DNA of 64,000 nt from Limihaloglobus sulfuriphilus (GCF_001999965.1 NZ_CP019646.1:2418001-2482000); one strand, 5' to 3'; shown: positions 35,839 to 45,279, counted from the first letter of the stretch. Numbers and translations are program-made. Notes: generated by a model not told the origin, from the letters alone.

Positions 35839-37506
35839 CTACTTATTCCGCATTTGCTTATAAGTGTTTATCAGTCCGTTGGTCGAACAGTCGTGTGTGT
35901 CTATTTCATTGTCCTGTGTCAATTCCGGCAGGATATTGCCCGCCAGCTGCTTGCCCAGCTCAACTCCCCACTGATCGAAACTGAAGATGTTCCATATCAC
36001 GCCCTGGGTAAATATTTTATGTTCATACATCGCGATAAGCGAACCAAGCGTGCGGGGTGTTATCTTTTTTACCAGTATCGAATTTGTGGGTTTGTTCCCG
36101 GGGAATACCTTAAAAGGCAGCAGCGTTTTTATCTGCTCTTCTGTTTTGCCGGCATCAGTCAGCTCGCGGCGTACCTGTTCTTCGGTTTTGCCCATCATCA
36201 GTGCCTCTGTCTGGGCGAAGAAGTTTGCCAGAAGTTTCTGATGGTGGTCGCTTACGGGGTTGTGTGTCTGCGCCGGGGCGATAAAATCGCACGGTATAGG
36301 TTTTGTGCCCTGGTGTATAAGCTGATAGAAAGCGTGCTGGCCGTTTGTGCCGGGCTCACCCCATACTATCGGGCCGGTCTGGTAGTCAACACGGCTGCCG
36401 CTGCGGTCAACCTGTTTGCCGTTGCTCTCCATGTTGCCCTGCTGGAAATACGCCGCGAAACGGTGCATATACTGATCATAAGGCAGGATAGCTTCGGTTT
36501 CTGCGCCAAAGAAGTTGTTGTACCAGATGCCGATAAATGCCAGTATTGCCGGTATGTTTTCGCTCAGGGAGGTTTCGCGGAAATGCATGTCCATCGCGTG
36601 AGCGCCTTCGAGCAGCTCTATAAAGTTATCGTATCCGATGGTGCATACGATCGAAAGTCCGATTGCCGACCATAGCGAGTAGCGGCCGCCGACCCAATCC
36701 CAGAACACGAACATGTTTTCCGGGTCTATGCCGAACTTTTCGACCTCTTCCCTGTTGGTGGATACGGCGACAAAATGCTTGCTGACATCTGACTCGCCGT
36801 CGGTGTTTTTCAGAAACCAGCCGCGGGCGGTAAAGGCGTTTGTCATGGTTTCCTGGGTGGTGAAGGTCTTGGAGGCGATTATAAACAGCGTCGTCTCGGG
36901 GCAAACCTTTTTGAGAACCTCGCTTATGTGCGTGCCGTCAACATTGGAGACAAAATGAGGCGTGATATTGCCCCAGTAAGGCTTCAGGGCTTCGGTGACC
37001 ATAAACGGGCCAAGGTCTGAGCCGCCGATGCCGATGTTTACAATATCGGTAATCGCTTTGCCCGTGCAGCCTCTCCAGTCGCCGCTGCTGAGCCTGTTGG
37101 AGAAGTCTTTCATCTGCTCAAGCACTGCGTTGATTTTGGGCATTACGTCCTCGCCGTCAACCATAACCGGCTTGTTGGAGCGGTTCCGCAGGGCTGTATG
37201 CAGAACGGCACGGTTTTCGGTTTCGTTGATCTTTTCGCCGGTAAACATCGCCTCGATACCGTCTTTGAGCCCGCATTCCTCGGCAAGCTCGAAAAGCAGC
37301 TCGAGGGTTTCATCGGTTATGATGTTTTTCGAATAATCAACGATCATATCCTCGAATTTAGACGAGAATTTGACAAATCTCTCCGGATCGTTCCGGAAAA
37401 GCTCCCTCATCTCGACACGGTCGGAATTAGCATCACTGAAAAGGGCGTAATGCTCTTGCAGTTTCTGCCAGGCTTTTGTCTTTGCGGGATTTATTTTCTT
37501 AAGCAT
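35839..37506 (-). CDS. pgi: Glucose-6-phosphate isomerase
   Basis: The 555-residue protein follows the E. coli-type Pgi length. Signatures are [19 protein letters not shown] (about 152-170), [19 protein letters not shown] (about 264-282) and the C-terminal [16 protein letters not shown] (about 498-513), with the catalytic Glu and Lys in usual positions. It interconverts glucose-6-phosphate and fructose-6-phosphate. That could serve both glycolysis and supply of hexosamine precursors for the polysaccharide. It is transcribed alone from the region at 37507-37807, divergent from the M24 peptidase. Confidence 0.96.
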   Translation of the reverse strand: MLKKINPAKTKAWQKLQEHYALFSDANSDRVEMRELFRNDPERFVKFSSKFEDMIVDYSKNIITDETLELLFELAEECGLKDGIEAMFTGEKINETENRAVLHTALRNRSNKPVMVDGEDVMPKINAVLEQMKDFSNRLSSGDWRGCTGKAITDIVNIGIGGSDLGPFMVTEALKPYWGNITPHFVSNVDGTHISEVLKKVCPETTLFIIASKTFTTQETMTNAFTARGWFLKNTDGESDVSKHFVAVSTNREEVEKFGIDPENMFVFWDWVGGRYSLWSAIGLSIVCTIGYDNFIELLEGAHAMDMHFRETSLSENIPAILAFIGIWYNNFFGAETEAILPYDQYMHRFAAYFQQGNMESNGKQVDRSGSRVDYQTGPIVWGEPGTNGQHAFYQLIHQGTKPIPCDFIAPAQTHNPVSDHHQKLLANFFAQTEALMMGKTEEQVRRELTDAGKTEEQIKTLLPFKVFPGNKPTNSILVKKITPRTLGSLIAMYEHKIFTQGVIWNIFSFDQWGVELGKQLAGNILPELTQDNEIDTHDCSTNGLINTYKQMRNK

Positions 37507-37807
37507 ATATTCCTCGTTTATAGTTCAGATAATATTTGTTTTAAGGTATATATCTTATATCTATGCAGTATTTTGCAAGCATAAACGGCATAAAATCGTT
37601 ATTTTGCGGCACCGACTAAATAATATAGAATAAAATTCCGGCTGGATATTTATTTTTTATACGGTTTAATAATAAAGTCCGGTCTGCAGTGGGGCTGTCA
37701 GAGCCTGCCATTGAAGATACAAATAAGAACAAGACACAAGTTGTCCTGCCGCAGGCGTTTGTCCGCTAACGCATGAAACAGCTGAATTTATTATCTAAGG
37801 TGATTAC
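37507..37807. other. Divergent intergenic region between pgi and the M24 peptidase
   Basis: I see no gene here. The AT-rich half near 37.6 kb probably holds the pgi promoter. The distal half would carry the promoter of the plus-strand peptidase, whose AAGGTG site lies just before 37808. There is no strong hairpin or repeat. Confidence 0.45.
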
Positions 37808-38914
37808 ATGACTATGGTTATAGACAAATTCGACAAGATCCTCAAAGACCGCTGCCGCAGCCTGGCAAAGGCTGTTTCGGCGAAGGGCTATGACGCTATG
37901 CTGCTGACAGCCGCGTCAAATGTCCGCTATTTTACCGGTTTCAGCGGGCATGACAGCTGGGCTTTGGTCGCCGGGCCCAGGGTGTATCTGGTAACGGACA
38001 GCAGATATACCGAACAGGCGCAGGGTGAGTGCCCGGCCTGTTCGATAATATGCCGAAAGGGCTCCATAATTGATGAAATAGCGAAGATTCTTGCCCGCTG
38101 CCGCAGCGTTGAATCGCTGGCGGTTGAAGAAGATATACCATTAAAGGCCTGCAACGGGCTGAAAAAGAAAACCAAAGTGCGTATCCGGCCGGTGAGCGGA
38201 GTTATCGAAAAACTGCGGATGATTAAGTCCGAGCCGGAGGTTGAGAGTATCGTGAAGGCCTCTGAGATAGCCGTTAAGGCGGTTTCTAATGCACTTAAAA
38301 CAATAAGGGTCGGCATGGCGGAAAGTGAGCTTGCCGGACGGATAGAGTTTGAGATGCGGATTCTGGTCTCTTCTGCGTCTTTTGATACCATCGTTGCCTT
38401 CGGCGCCAACGGCTCACGCCCGCACCATTTCCCCGGGCAGACAAAACTGCGGAAAAACGATGTCATACTTATAGACTTCGGCGCTGTTTTTAACGGATAT
38501 TGCAGCGACATGACAAGATGCTATGCGGTAGGACGGGTAAGCACTGAATATAGAAAGGCTTATGAAGCCGTTAAGTCCGCGCAGGCCGCCGGCATAGCCG
38601 CGATTGAAGCCGGTTTGAGCATGGAGGTTCCCGATTCCGCCGCACGCGAGCAGATCAAAACTGCCGGATTTCCCCAGTACGGTCACGGCACAGGCCACGG
38701 GCTGGGGCTGGACGTGCACGAGTTCCCCGCAATAACAAGGCTCTGCAAGCAGAAACTCGAAGCAGGACAGGTACTGACCGTAGAGCCGGGGATCTATCTT
38801 CCCGGACAGTTCGGCATACGAATAGAAGATGACATTCTCGTTACAGAAACCGGCTGCCGGGTACTGACGCGGGACGCAGACAAAAGCCCCGAGCTGGAGG
38901 TACTGGATATCTAA
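37808..38914 (+). CDS. M24-family aminopeptidase (Xaa-Pro peptidase type)
   Basis: The 368-residue protein has an N-terminal creatinase-like domain (LTAASNVRYFTGFSGHDSWA, about 33-52) and a pita-bread catalytic domain. Metal ligands are visible in LIDFGAVFNGYCSDMTRCYA (about 221-240, two Asp), GHGTGHGLGLDVHE (about 296-309, His), LTVEPGIYLPG (about 325-335, Glu) and RIEDDILV (about 340-347, Glu). It removes N-terminal residues ahead of proline in peptides, in the cytoplasm. The start ATG at 37808 has AAGGTG upstream. Neighbours are unrelated. Confidence 0.9.
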   Translation: MTMVIDKFDKILKDRCRSLAKAVSAKGYDAMLLTAASNVRYFTGFSGHDSWALVAGPRVYLVTDSRYTEQAQGECPACSIICRKGSIIDEIAKILARCRSVESLAVEEDIPLKACNGLKKKTKVRIRPVSGVIEKLRMIKSEPEVESIVKASEIAVKAVSNALKTIRVGMAESELAGRIEFEMRILVSSASFDTIVAFGANGSRPHHFPGQTKLRKNDVILIDFGAVFNGYCSDMTRCYAVGRVSTEYRKAYEAVKSAQAAGIAAIEAGLSMEVPDSAAREQIKTAGFPQYGHGTGHGLGLDVHEFPAITRLCKQKLEAGQVLTVEPGIYLPGQFGIRIEDDILVTETGCRVLTRDADKSPELEVLDI

Positions 38915-38923
38915 GCGGCGGCT

Positions 38924-39649
38924 TTACCAGTTGAGCCTTTTCCGGTAGCTGTAACAATGCCTTCCCATGACGTGCGAAAGCACAATTGATATGTAAATTA
39001 TTGCGGGGTATAACGTTACCATTGCCGCCAGTGAACCCCGGTCAATGGCAAGCACAAACCATATTACCGCCCAGAAAGCGCCCGCAAAGAACGCAAACAC
39101 CACCAGATATCCCGGCAGGGTTTTGATAATGTCCCAGAGAACCGCCAGCGGGTTTATGATTGTAACGTCTTCGTAGATGTAATACCGCATCAGCGTCATC
39201 GGCAAGAAGAAGCAGCCCGCGCCGACCAGTGCGTATGTCAATAAATCCGCCTGATGTTTGTTGTAGATAAACCAGCCGATTGCCGGCACAAACCAGACTA
39301 CCAGGTAGAAAACGAAATACATGTACCTCGAAACAACCGACCATATCTCAAAATCCATACCCATAAGCTGATCGTTAGTATCCGGAGCCCGCACGCCGCC
39401 ATTCGATGAATCCACAGCACAGATCTCCCAATACCATATCAGCCAGTAGGTTACAACAACACCAACTATCATAAAAGCAAAACCGATAAAGGGTATCCAC
39501 GCCAGAAAACGGGCTAAGAAATTTAATCCTGTCAGCACCAGTACGATAACCAGATACTGTATTGCGCCGGCAGTGCTGAACGGATAGAGAAAGTAGTCAA
39601 TAAAGCTGTGCCGCGGCGGATCGTTCGGGCTGTTTTCTGTATCCTGCAT
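38924..39649 (-). CDS. Multi-pass membrane protein of unknown function
   Basis: The 241-residue protein has about six membrane segments in two blocks (AIQYLVIVLVLTGLNFLARF; GFAFMIVGVVVTYWLIWYWE; YMYFVFYLVVWFVPAIGWFI; YLVVFAFFAGAFWAVIWFVL). The layout resembles DUF4013-like or YIP1-like membrane proteins but I cannot assign a family. No catalytic motif is visible. It lies between the convergent M24 peptidase and the tadA gene, 15 bases downstream of tadA, so it could share tadA's transcript. Confidence 0.75.
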   Translation of the reverse strand: MQDTENSPNDPPRHSFIDYFLYPFSTAGAIQYLVIVLVLTGLNFLARFLAWIPFIGFAFMIVGVVVTYWLIWYWEICAVDSSNGGVRAPDTNDQLMGMDFEIWSVVSRYMYFVFYLVVWFVPAIGWFIYNKHQADLLTYALVGAGCFFLPMTLMRYYIYEDVTIINPLAVLWDIIKTLPGYLVVFAFFAGAFWAVIWFVLAIDRGSLAAMVTLYPAIIYISIVLSHVMGRHCYSYRKRLNW

Positions 39650-39664
39650 TTAAAACTCCTTTAT

Positions 39665-40195
39665 TTAGACGCTGTTTTTCTCCTCTGCGATCTGTTTTCG
39701 CCGGTTTCTGAAAAAATCGCTGAGCATCATCGAGCATGGCTCTTCGAGTACGCCGGACTCTACTTCTACCCGGTGATTATGCCGCGGTTCTTCAAAGATG
39801 TTGTACAGGCTGCCGGCGGCGCCGGTCTTGGGGTCGGGGCAGGCAAAAACCACCCTGTCAATCCGCGAGAGGATCAAAGCGCCGGCGCACATCGTGCACG
39901 GCTCAAGGGTTACATACATCGTGCAGCCGTAAAGCCGCCAGCTGCCCACGTGCTCGGAGGCCTGTGTAAGGGCGATCATCTCGGCATGAGCGGTCGGATC
40001 CTGCAGCTGTTCACGCTGGTTCCAGCCGCGGGCGATTATCCGGCCGTTCTTGACGATAACCGCTCCGATAGGCACATCGCCCGCCTCAAGGGCAATCTGA
40101 GCCGCCTTGATCGCCTCCAGCATGAAATATTCATGCGTTTCGGTTGAGAGTGTTATGTTATCAGCATTATCCATTGTAATTAGCATTATACGCAT
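39665..40195 (-). CDS. tadA: tRNA-adenosine (position 34) deaminase, TadA-like
   Basis: The 176-residue cytidine-deaminase-fold protein has the zinc-binding motif TAHAEMIALTQAS (about 68-80, HAE with catalytic Glu) and LEPCTMCAGALILSRIDRVV (about 97-116, PCxxC). The EAGDVPIGAVIVKNGRIIA segment (about 37-55) is typical of TadA. It converts A34 to inosine in tRNA-Arg. The true start may be the ATG at 40174; neither candidate has a convincing ribosome binding site. The C-terminal basic tail is normal for TadA. Confidence 0.9.
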   Translation of the reverse strand: MRIMLITMDNADNITLSTETHEYFMLEAIKAAQIALEAGDVPIGAVIVKNGRIIARGWNQREQLQDPTAHAEMIALTQASEHVGSWRLYGCTMYVTLEPCTMCAGALILSRIDRVVFACPDPKTGAAGSLYNIFEEPRHNHRVEVESGVLEEPCSMMLSDFFRNRRKQIAEEKNSV

Positions 40196-40316
40196 ATGCC
40201 GGATTTAAGAAAGCGATTTTAAAAACATTCAAATCATCATTGATATGCGGCAATTAATCTATACAATTGAGACTAAAGCAGTACAACAGCTTGATACAAA
40301 AGAAGCTGAGCATGAC

Positions 40317-40334
40317 GCCGCGGCTTACCGCGGC
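40317..40334. other. Perfect GC-rich hairpin upstream of the DUF1080 gene
   Basis: The arms GCCGCGG (40317-40323) and CCGCGGC (40328-40334) pair perfectly around a four-base CTTA loop. No T-run follows, so it is not a typical terminator. It lies about 90 bases before the DUF1080 start and could be an operator or mRNA structure. Confidence 0.4.
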
Positions 40335-40420
40335 ATCTTATCATTTGACCGACGAATATGTCCGGCTTGAGCTGGAAAAATAATAAATGCAGAAAACTTA
40401 TAAATTAAGGAGAAGTTCTT

Positions 40421-41383
40421 ATGAAAGATAAATGTTTTTTGGTATTGGTCTTATCTGTGTTTCTTACCGGAATTGCGTTTGCTGATGACCCGTTTATCGG
40501 TGAATATGAGGGTCAAATCTGCGATAGCCCGGTAAAGGCCTGCGTTGTTGCCCGCGAAGGTTCACGGTACGATATAACTATTTTCTCGCTGGACAATTCA
40601 CTTGTTCCGGGAGGCATCGAGCTTACTTCAGCGGTCTTCGGCGGTAATTTGTATATTATGGGTACTTCTGCCGGCAGAAACTGGACAGGAAGCATAGTAA
40701 AGGGCAAAATGAAACTTACTGCCAATTATTACAGCATCAATGGAGAGTTGGAAAAAATAGAAAGAGAATCTCCTACTCTCGGCCTGCAGCCCCCCAAAGA
40801 TGCAATTGTACTCCTGCCGTATCAGCCGGGCAAAAAAAGCAGCCTCGAAAAATGGACAAACAAGGACTGGACACTGCTTGACGATGGCAGTGTGCAGGTC
40901 AAGCCGGGCAAAGGAACAAATACAACTCTTAAAGAATTCTCCAGCGTTAAACTTCATCTCGAGTTCAATCTGCCCCTTGAGCCGCATAATGCCGGCCAGA
41001 AACGGGCAAACAGCGGCGTTTTCTTCAACAAAGGCTCGTATGAGGTGCAGATTCTCGATTCATTCGGGCTTATCCCCAGCAATGGCGACTGCGGCTCGAT
41101 TTACAGCATAAAACCGCCGATGGTAAACGCATCTCTGCCGCCGCAGCGCTGGCAGACTTATGATATTACCTTTATCGCACCCGAAACGGACAAAGACGGC
41201 AAAATCACCAAAAAGCCCAGGATCACTGTCCTGCACAACGGCATACTTATTCACGACGATGTAGAGATACCAAGGTCAACCATCAACCCCGATTTTGAGC
41301 AGAAAACCGCGGGGCCGATCTCTCTGCAAGACCATTCTAACCCTGTAAAATTCAGAAATATATGGGCAGTTGAGCTGGACTGA
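40421..41383 (+). CDS. Exported DUF1080 protein (3-keto-disaccharide hydrolase domain)
   Basis: The 320-residue protein has a signal peptide (MKDKCFLVLVLSVFLTGIAF, cleaved after A-D) and a strong AAGGAG site. After an N-terminal β-rich region (about 22-125), the C-terminal 170 residues form the DUF1080 jelly roll: KLHLEFNLPLEPHNAGQKRA (about 177-196), NSGVFFNKGSYEVQILDSFG (about 197-216), QRWQTYDITFIAP (about 243-255), GPISLQDHSNPVKFRNIWAV (about 299-318). DUF1080 proteins are widespread in planctomycetes and some cleave 3-keto-glycosides; the substrate here is unknown. It precedes a sugar kinase. Confidence 0.85.
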   Translation: MKDKCFLVLVLSVFLTGIAFADDPFIGEYEGQICDSPVKACVVAREGSRYDITIFSLDNSLVPGGIELTSAVFGGNLYIMGTSAGRNWTGSIVKGKMKLTANYYSINGELEKIERESPTLGLQPPKDAIVLLPYQPGKKSSLEKWTNKDWTLLDDGSVQVKPGKGTNTTLKEFSSVKLHLEFNLPLEPHNAGQKRANSGVFFNKGSYEVQILDSFGLIPSNGDCGSIYSIKPPMVNASLPPQRWQTYDITFIAPETDKDGKITKKPRITVLHNGILIHDDVEIPRSTINPDFEQKTAGPISLQDHSNPVKFRNIWAVELD

Positions 41384-41556
41384 CGGCCACATAATGCCGG
41401 TTAGCGGCAACTTTCTATTGAGTTCACTTTTGGTCCTTTTTTGAAAATTATCTGCTCGGAATTTTGTAAATGGGCAATTGCCGCTTTTCAAATATTTCTG
41501 TGCCGGTAGAATATCTTTTTATTTGCCGTTGATAATCCATAATGAAAGGAAATAAG

Positions 41557-42759
41557 ATGAACAAGCAATATGACGTAATGATAGCCGGCCACCTATGCCT
41601 GGATATAATACCCCTTTTCCCTGATACGGGAATACGTGACATCTCGGAAATACTGCGGCCGGGCAAGCTGGTCAACGTTGAGAACGCCAAGATAAGCACT
41701 GGCGGCCCGGTATCCAACACCGGCCTTAATATGAAAAAGCTGGGTATGAACGTATGTTTCTGCTCGTGTGTCGGCGATGACCAGTTCGGCAAAATCGCCC
41801 TGGACATGCTCAGCCACAGCGGCAACGCTGACGGCATAAAGGTTCTCGAAGGCAAAGCCAGCTCATATACAATCGTTGTGGCTCCTCCCGGGATCGACCG
41901 GATATTTCTGCATAACCCCGGCACAAACGATATTTTCTGCGCTGACGATCTCAACACAGATTTGATAAAACAGAGCAGGCACTTTCATCTGGGCTATCCC
42001 CCGCTGATGGAAAAGATGTACACAAACGAGGGCAAGGAGCTTGCAAAGATTTTCCGTATCGCCAAGGAATGCGGTGCTACAACCTCCTGTGACATGACCC
42101 TGCCCGACCCCGCATCGGCTTCCGGCAAAGCCCCGTGGCGTAAGATTCTCGAAAACATTCTGCCCTATGTAGATATTCACGTACCTTCAATAGAGGAAAC
42201 ATTTTACATGCTTTATCCCGAGAAATTCCTCGAGATGAAGAAGCAGCACAACAACGCCGAGCTGATAGACTTTATCAGCCCCGAACAATATGCCGCGATA
42301 GCCGATGAGATACTGGCTATGGGAGCCAAAATGACAACGCTCAAGAGCGGCCACAGAGGCTTTTACATAAAGACCGCATCAAAGGACAAATTCGCCGGCC
42401 TTGGCGCCGCCAAACCTGCCGACGCTGACAACTGGGCAGACCGTGAGCTCTGGTCGCCGGCATACACAGTAGAAAAATTCGGCTCTGCCACCGGCTCGGG
42501 CGATTCCTCTATCGCAGGCCTGCTAAGCGGTTACCTCAAAGGGCTGACTATCGAGCAGTCACTCAAATACGCGGTCTGCCTGGGTTATCAGAACGTATGT
42601 GTGCTCGATGCGGTTTCTGGCATAAAGGACTGGGAGACATCGACTTCCATGATAAAAGCCGGTATGCCCCTGATAGATACCCATATTGATTCCCAGGGCT
42701 GGAAATACCATGACAGCCTCACCCTGTGGGCGGGCCCGGGCGATATGCTCAACAAATAA
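41557..42759 (+). CDS. PfkB-family carbohydrate kinase
   Basis: The ATG at 41557 (400 residues) has AAAGGAA 7 bases upstream; an ATG at 41542 precedes that site and is less likely. The N-terminus has the PfkB motif VMIAGHLCLDIIPLFP (about 7-22) and ISTGGPVSNTGLNMKKLG (about 49-66). The C-terminal signature appears as GSATGSGDSSIAGLLSG (about 309-325), the DTxGAGD-equivalent with the catalytic Asp of GSGDS. It phosphorylates a sugar or nucleoside with ATP; fructose or a similar ketose is a possible but unproven substrate. Neighbouring GH172 makes a sugar role likely. Confidence 0.85.
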   Translation: MNKQYDVMIAGHLCLDIIPLFPDTGIRDISEILRPGKLVNVENAKISTGGPVSNTGLNMKKLGMNVCFCSCVGDDQFGKIALDMLSHSGNADGIKVLEGKASSYTIVVAPPGIDRIFLHNPGTNDIFCADDLNTDLIKQSRHFHLGYPPLMEKMYTNEGKELAKIFRIAKECGATTSCDMTLPDPASASGKAPWRKILENILPYVDIHVPSIEETFYMLYPEKFLEMKKQHNNAELIDFISPEQYAAIADEILAMGAKMTTLKSGHRGFYIKTASKDKFAGLGAAKPADADNWADRELWSPAYTVEKFGSATGSGDSSIAGLLSGYLKGLTIEQSLKYAVCLGYQNVCVLDAVSGIKDWETSTSMIKAGMPLIDTHIDSQGWKYHDSLTLWAGPGDMLNK

Positions 42760-43282
42760 ATAACAGCGGCTGAAACTTTAGCTCTTTGGAGTGTGGCGGC
42801 ATAAGAACAGGTAGAGACGCAATGTTTGCGTCTCTCAACTTCATGCTGTGAACAGACTTAAAAACCGAGAGTAAGGTCAAAGAGCCGCATGCAATGCGGC
42901 TCTACCTGTGACAAATGACGTGTGCGGCAAAATTTCGTAGAGACGCAATGCTTGCGTCTCTCAACTTTATGTGGCGAATGGATTTAAAAACCGCGTTCAA
43001 TCCGATACTGCGCCGGGAATAATTGAGAGCCGCATGCAATGCGGCTCTACCGGCAGCTTAAATATGCCTTTATACAAAAGACCGTGAAAATCATCTGTCT
43101 TTAAAAACACAGACACACAAACACTGCTGTTGAAAGGTTTAGTAGAGCCGGTAATTAAACCACAAATAAATATCACATATTGGTACTGGAATCATAAAGT
43201 TTTCATTTGCAATGCGTCTGTTTATAGTTTATAACCAGTTTGTTCATGTTGATTTGCGTTAATCAAAAAAAGAGGTTTATAA
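42760..43282. other. Intergenic region between the kinase and GH172 genes
   Basis: No ORF with coding signs is present. The main content is the duplicated palindromic element at 42811-43051. A short partial copy of its GTAGAGCCGG end is at about 43142-43151. The last 100 bases are AT-rich and probably hold the GH172 promoter, and AGAGG precedes the ATG at 43283. Confidence 0.6.
42811..43051. repeat. Two tandem copies of a composite palindromic element
   Basis: Copy 1 spans 42811-42906 and copy 2 spans 42937-43051. Each begins with a hairpin GTAGAGACGCAATG...TTGCGTCTCTC and ends with a second hairpin GAGAGCCGCATGCAATGCGG followed by CTCTACC. The outer ends GTAGAGACGCAAT and AATGCGGCTCTAC are also complementary to one another with two mismatches, so each copy is a large inverted repeat. 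The middle parts share a TTAAAAACCG segment but otherwise differ. Confidence 0.85.
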
Positions 43283-44356
43283 ATGTTAAATGGACTCTCA
43301 GATATTTACCGCTTTCATGAAGCCCGGTCACGCTCCATCTCCGCAGAAAACCCCGACGGCCGCAAGGGCGGCGGAGGCATGGCTGATAAAAGTACCACCC
43401 TTCAGCCCGCGGCAGTAAACTGTTTCAAAGAGCTTGGAAAGGGCTGGAAGTGCAGCCCCTCGAGGCCGGTCAAAGCGGGAGAAATTCTCGAGCTGATGAA
43501 TACCGACGGCCCCGGCATAATCAGGCATATATGGATTACTCTCGATAAGAAGTTCTACAGGGACGTTATTATCCGGATTTACTGGGACAGTCAGGAAAAC
43601 CCCTCTGTTGAGGCGCCGGTTGGCGATCTGTTCTGCTGCGGCTGGAATGAGCGGCAGAATATAAACGCCGTGCCGATAAATGTTAACCCCAGCGGCGGCA
43701 TGAACATATTCTTCCCCATGCCGTTCAAAAAACACGCCCGGATTACCGTTGAGAATGATTCTCCAAATGAACTTGAGCATCTGTTTTACACGATAAACTA
43801 CACAATCGAGCCGGTAGAAGATGACAGCCTCTACTTTCACGCGCTCTGGAGAAGGACCAATCCCCTTGAATACAAGAGCGATTATGTGATTCTGCCGGAA
43901 GTCAGCGGCAGAGGGCATTATGTCGGAACCTTTATGAGCTGGCAGCAGAACAACGCCGGCTGGTGGGGCGAGGGTGAAATCAAGATGTTTCTCGATGATG
44001 ACTCCCAGTATCCGACAATCTGCGGAACCGGAACAGAGGATTATTTTGGCGGCGCGTGGTGCTTTGACCCCGGAGACGGAGCAGAGGACTACTCCGCGCC
44101 ATTCATGGGCTTTGGGCAGGTTCGCGGCAAATCCGGCGATCCGGGAGCAAGGATGGCAATGTACCGCTTCCATGTGCACGATCCGATATTTTTTAAATCC
44201 CGTATCAGGGCGACAATGCAGGCGATAGGCTGGCGCAGCGGGGGCAGATACCTGCCGCTGCAGGATGATATCTCCTCCGTGGCTTACTGGTATCAAGCGT
44301 TGCCGACGACTGAGTTTGAACCGCTGCCCGACAGAAATTACCGTGAGATAATATGA
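43283..44356 (+). CDS. GH172 (DUF2961) glycoside hydrolase, apparently cytoplasmic
   Basis: The 357-residue protein has no signal peptide. It shows the DUF2961 core: GPGIIRHIWITLDKKFYRDV (about 76-95), RIYWDSQENPSVEAPVGDLF (about 98-117), GHYVGTFMSWQQNNAGWWGEG (positions about 212-232) and ICGTGTEDYFGGAWCFDPGD (about 248-267). DUF2961 is now family GH172, with difructose-dianhydride and arabinofuranoside-active members. The Glu in GTEDYF is a likely catalytic residue. It lies after a PfkB kinase, so intracellular breakdown and phosphorylation of a fructose- or arabinose-containing sugar is a reasonable inference. Confidence 0.88.
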   Translation: MLNGLSDIYRFHEARSRSISAENPDGRKGGGGMADKSTTLQPAAVNCFKELGKGWKCSPSRPVKAGEILELMNTDGPGIIRHIWITLDKKFYRDVIIRIYWDSQENPSVEAPVGDLFCCGWNERQNINAVPINVNPSGGMNIFFPMPFKKHARITVENDSPNELEHLFYTINYTIEPVEDDSLYFHALWRRTNPLEYKSDYVILPEVSGRGHYVGTFMSWQQNNAGWWGEGEIKMFLDDDSQYPTICGTGTEDYFGGAWCFDPGDGAEDYSAPFMGFGQVRGKSGDPGARMAMYRFHVHDPIFFKSRIRATMQAIGWRSGGRYLPLQDDISSVAYWYQALPTTEFEPLPDRNYREII

Positions 44357-44406
44357 TTATCCGCATTTGCCCATAATCAAAAAACAATTTATTAGAGGAG
44401 ATAAAA

Positions 44407-45279
44407 ATGGCTAACAGGCAGTCATTTCGCTTTCGTGCTTTTGTGTCAGTTTTGACGTTCTTTTTGTTTATAGGTTCTGCGGTTTCCGGGGTGATTTTAT
44501 TTATCACTCCCACCGGACGGGTGGCAAACTGGACGGGCTGGGCTGTATGGGGTCTGGACAAGCACGAATGGGCCGCGCTGCATACGGATATCAGCACGGT
44601 ATTTCTTATCGCCTGTGTAGTGCATACCTGGCTGAACTTCAAACCGATGGTCTCTTATTTTGTCGGCAAGATCAACGCCGCCCGCAGATTGCGCCTGGAG
44701 TGGATCGCGGCTCTGATAGTATGTATCATCGTGTGCTGGGGCTCTATCATGCCTTTTACCCCGTTCAGCTCGCTGCAAAGACTGAATGAAGACATCAAGG
44801 CCGGCTGGTCAAATCGGCAGACAGAACGCCCGCCGGTGCCCCATGCCGAGATGTTCAGCATCGAAAGGATCGCCGAACAGCAGGAAACCGCCGTCGAGAC
44901 GGTCATAGAAAATCTCGCCGCGTGGGGAATCGAAGCTGATGCAGGCGACATACTCGGAGCTATCGCGGAAAAAACAGGTTATACGCCTCAGGAGCTGTTC
45001 GGAATTGCATCCGGTGAAACGCCGCAGGCTCAGCAAGGCGGCAGACGGGGTTCGGGCAGTTCCTCCGGCTCGGGCAGTTCTTCCGGTTCGGGCAGCGGCT
45101 TCGGCCAGAAAACACTCTCACAGGCCTGCCGCGAGCTGGGGGTTGATGTCAATGCCGCGGTTGAATTTCTCCGGCAAAACGGTATAGAAGCCGATTCCGG
45201 ACAGACAATGCGTCAGATTGCTGACGGTAACAATATCCGCCCCGGTGACTTGCGCCAGTATCTGGAATCCGTGCCTTAA
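44407..45279 (+). CDS. DUF4405 membrane protein with a Gly/Ser linker and two small C-terminal repeats
   Basis: The 290-residue protein has three to four membrane segments, including FRAFVSVLTFFLFIGSAVSG (about 9-28). The WAALHTDISTVFLIACVVHT block (about 55-74) is typical of DUF4405, a cytochrome b-like fold with conserved histidines that may bind heme. Two similar soluble repeats follow: VIENLAAWGIEADAGDILGA (about 164-183) and AVEFLRQNGIEADSGQTMRQ (about 257-276). They are joined by a low-complexity GSGSSSGSGSSSGSGSG linker (about 216-235). An AGAGGAG site precedes the start. The function is unknown; a redox sensor or electron carrier is possible. Confidence 0.75.
   Translation: MANRQSFRFRAFVSVLTFFLFIGSAVSGVILFITPTGRVANWTGWAVWGLDKHEWAALHTDISTVFLIACVVHTWLNFKPMVSYFVGKINAARRLRLEWIAALIVCIIVCWGSIMPFTPFSSLQRLNEDIKAGWSNRQTERPPVPHAEMFSIERIAEQQETAVETVIENLAAWGIEADAGDILGAIAEKTGYTPQELFGIASGETPQAQQGGRRGSGSSSGSGSSSGSGSGFGQKTLSQACRELGVDVNAAVEFLRQNGIEADSGQTMRQIADGNNIRPGDLRQYLESVP

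Noticed and set aside
35854-36675. Plus-strand open frame of 273 codons opposite pgi
   Set aside because: Antisense shadow of an intact pgi gene with no independent evidence.
40250-40384. Short open frames of 20 to 40 codons before the DUF1080 gene
   Set aside because: Neither has a ribosome binding site or recognisable sequence; chance frames in a short intergenic region.
42811-43051. Possible CRISPR array
   Set aside because: There are only two tandem units made of paired hairpins, no uniform direct repeats with unique spacers, and no cas genes in the window.
43328-44296. Long minus-strand open frame (322 codons) opposite GH172
   Set aside because: Fully antisense to a clear DUF2961 gene, no ribosome binding site, and a translation without recognisable motifs.
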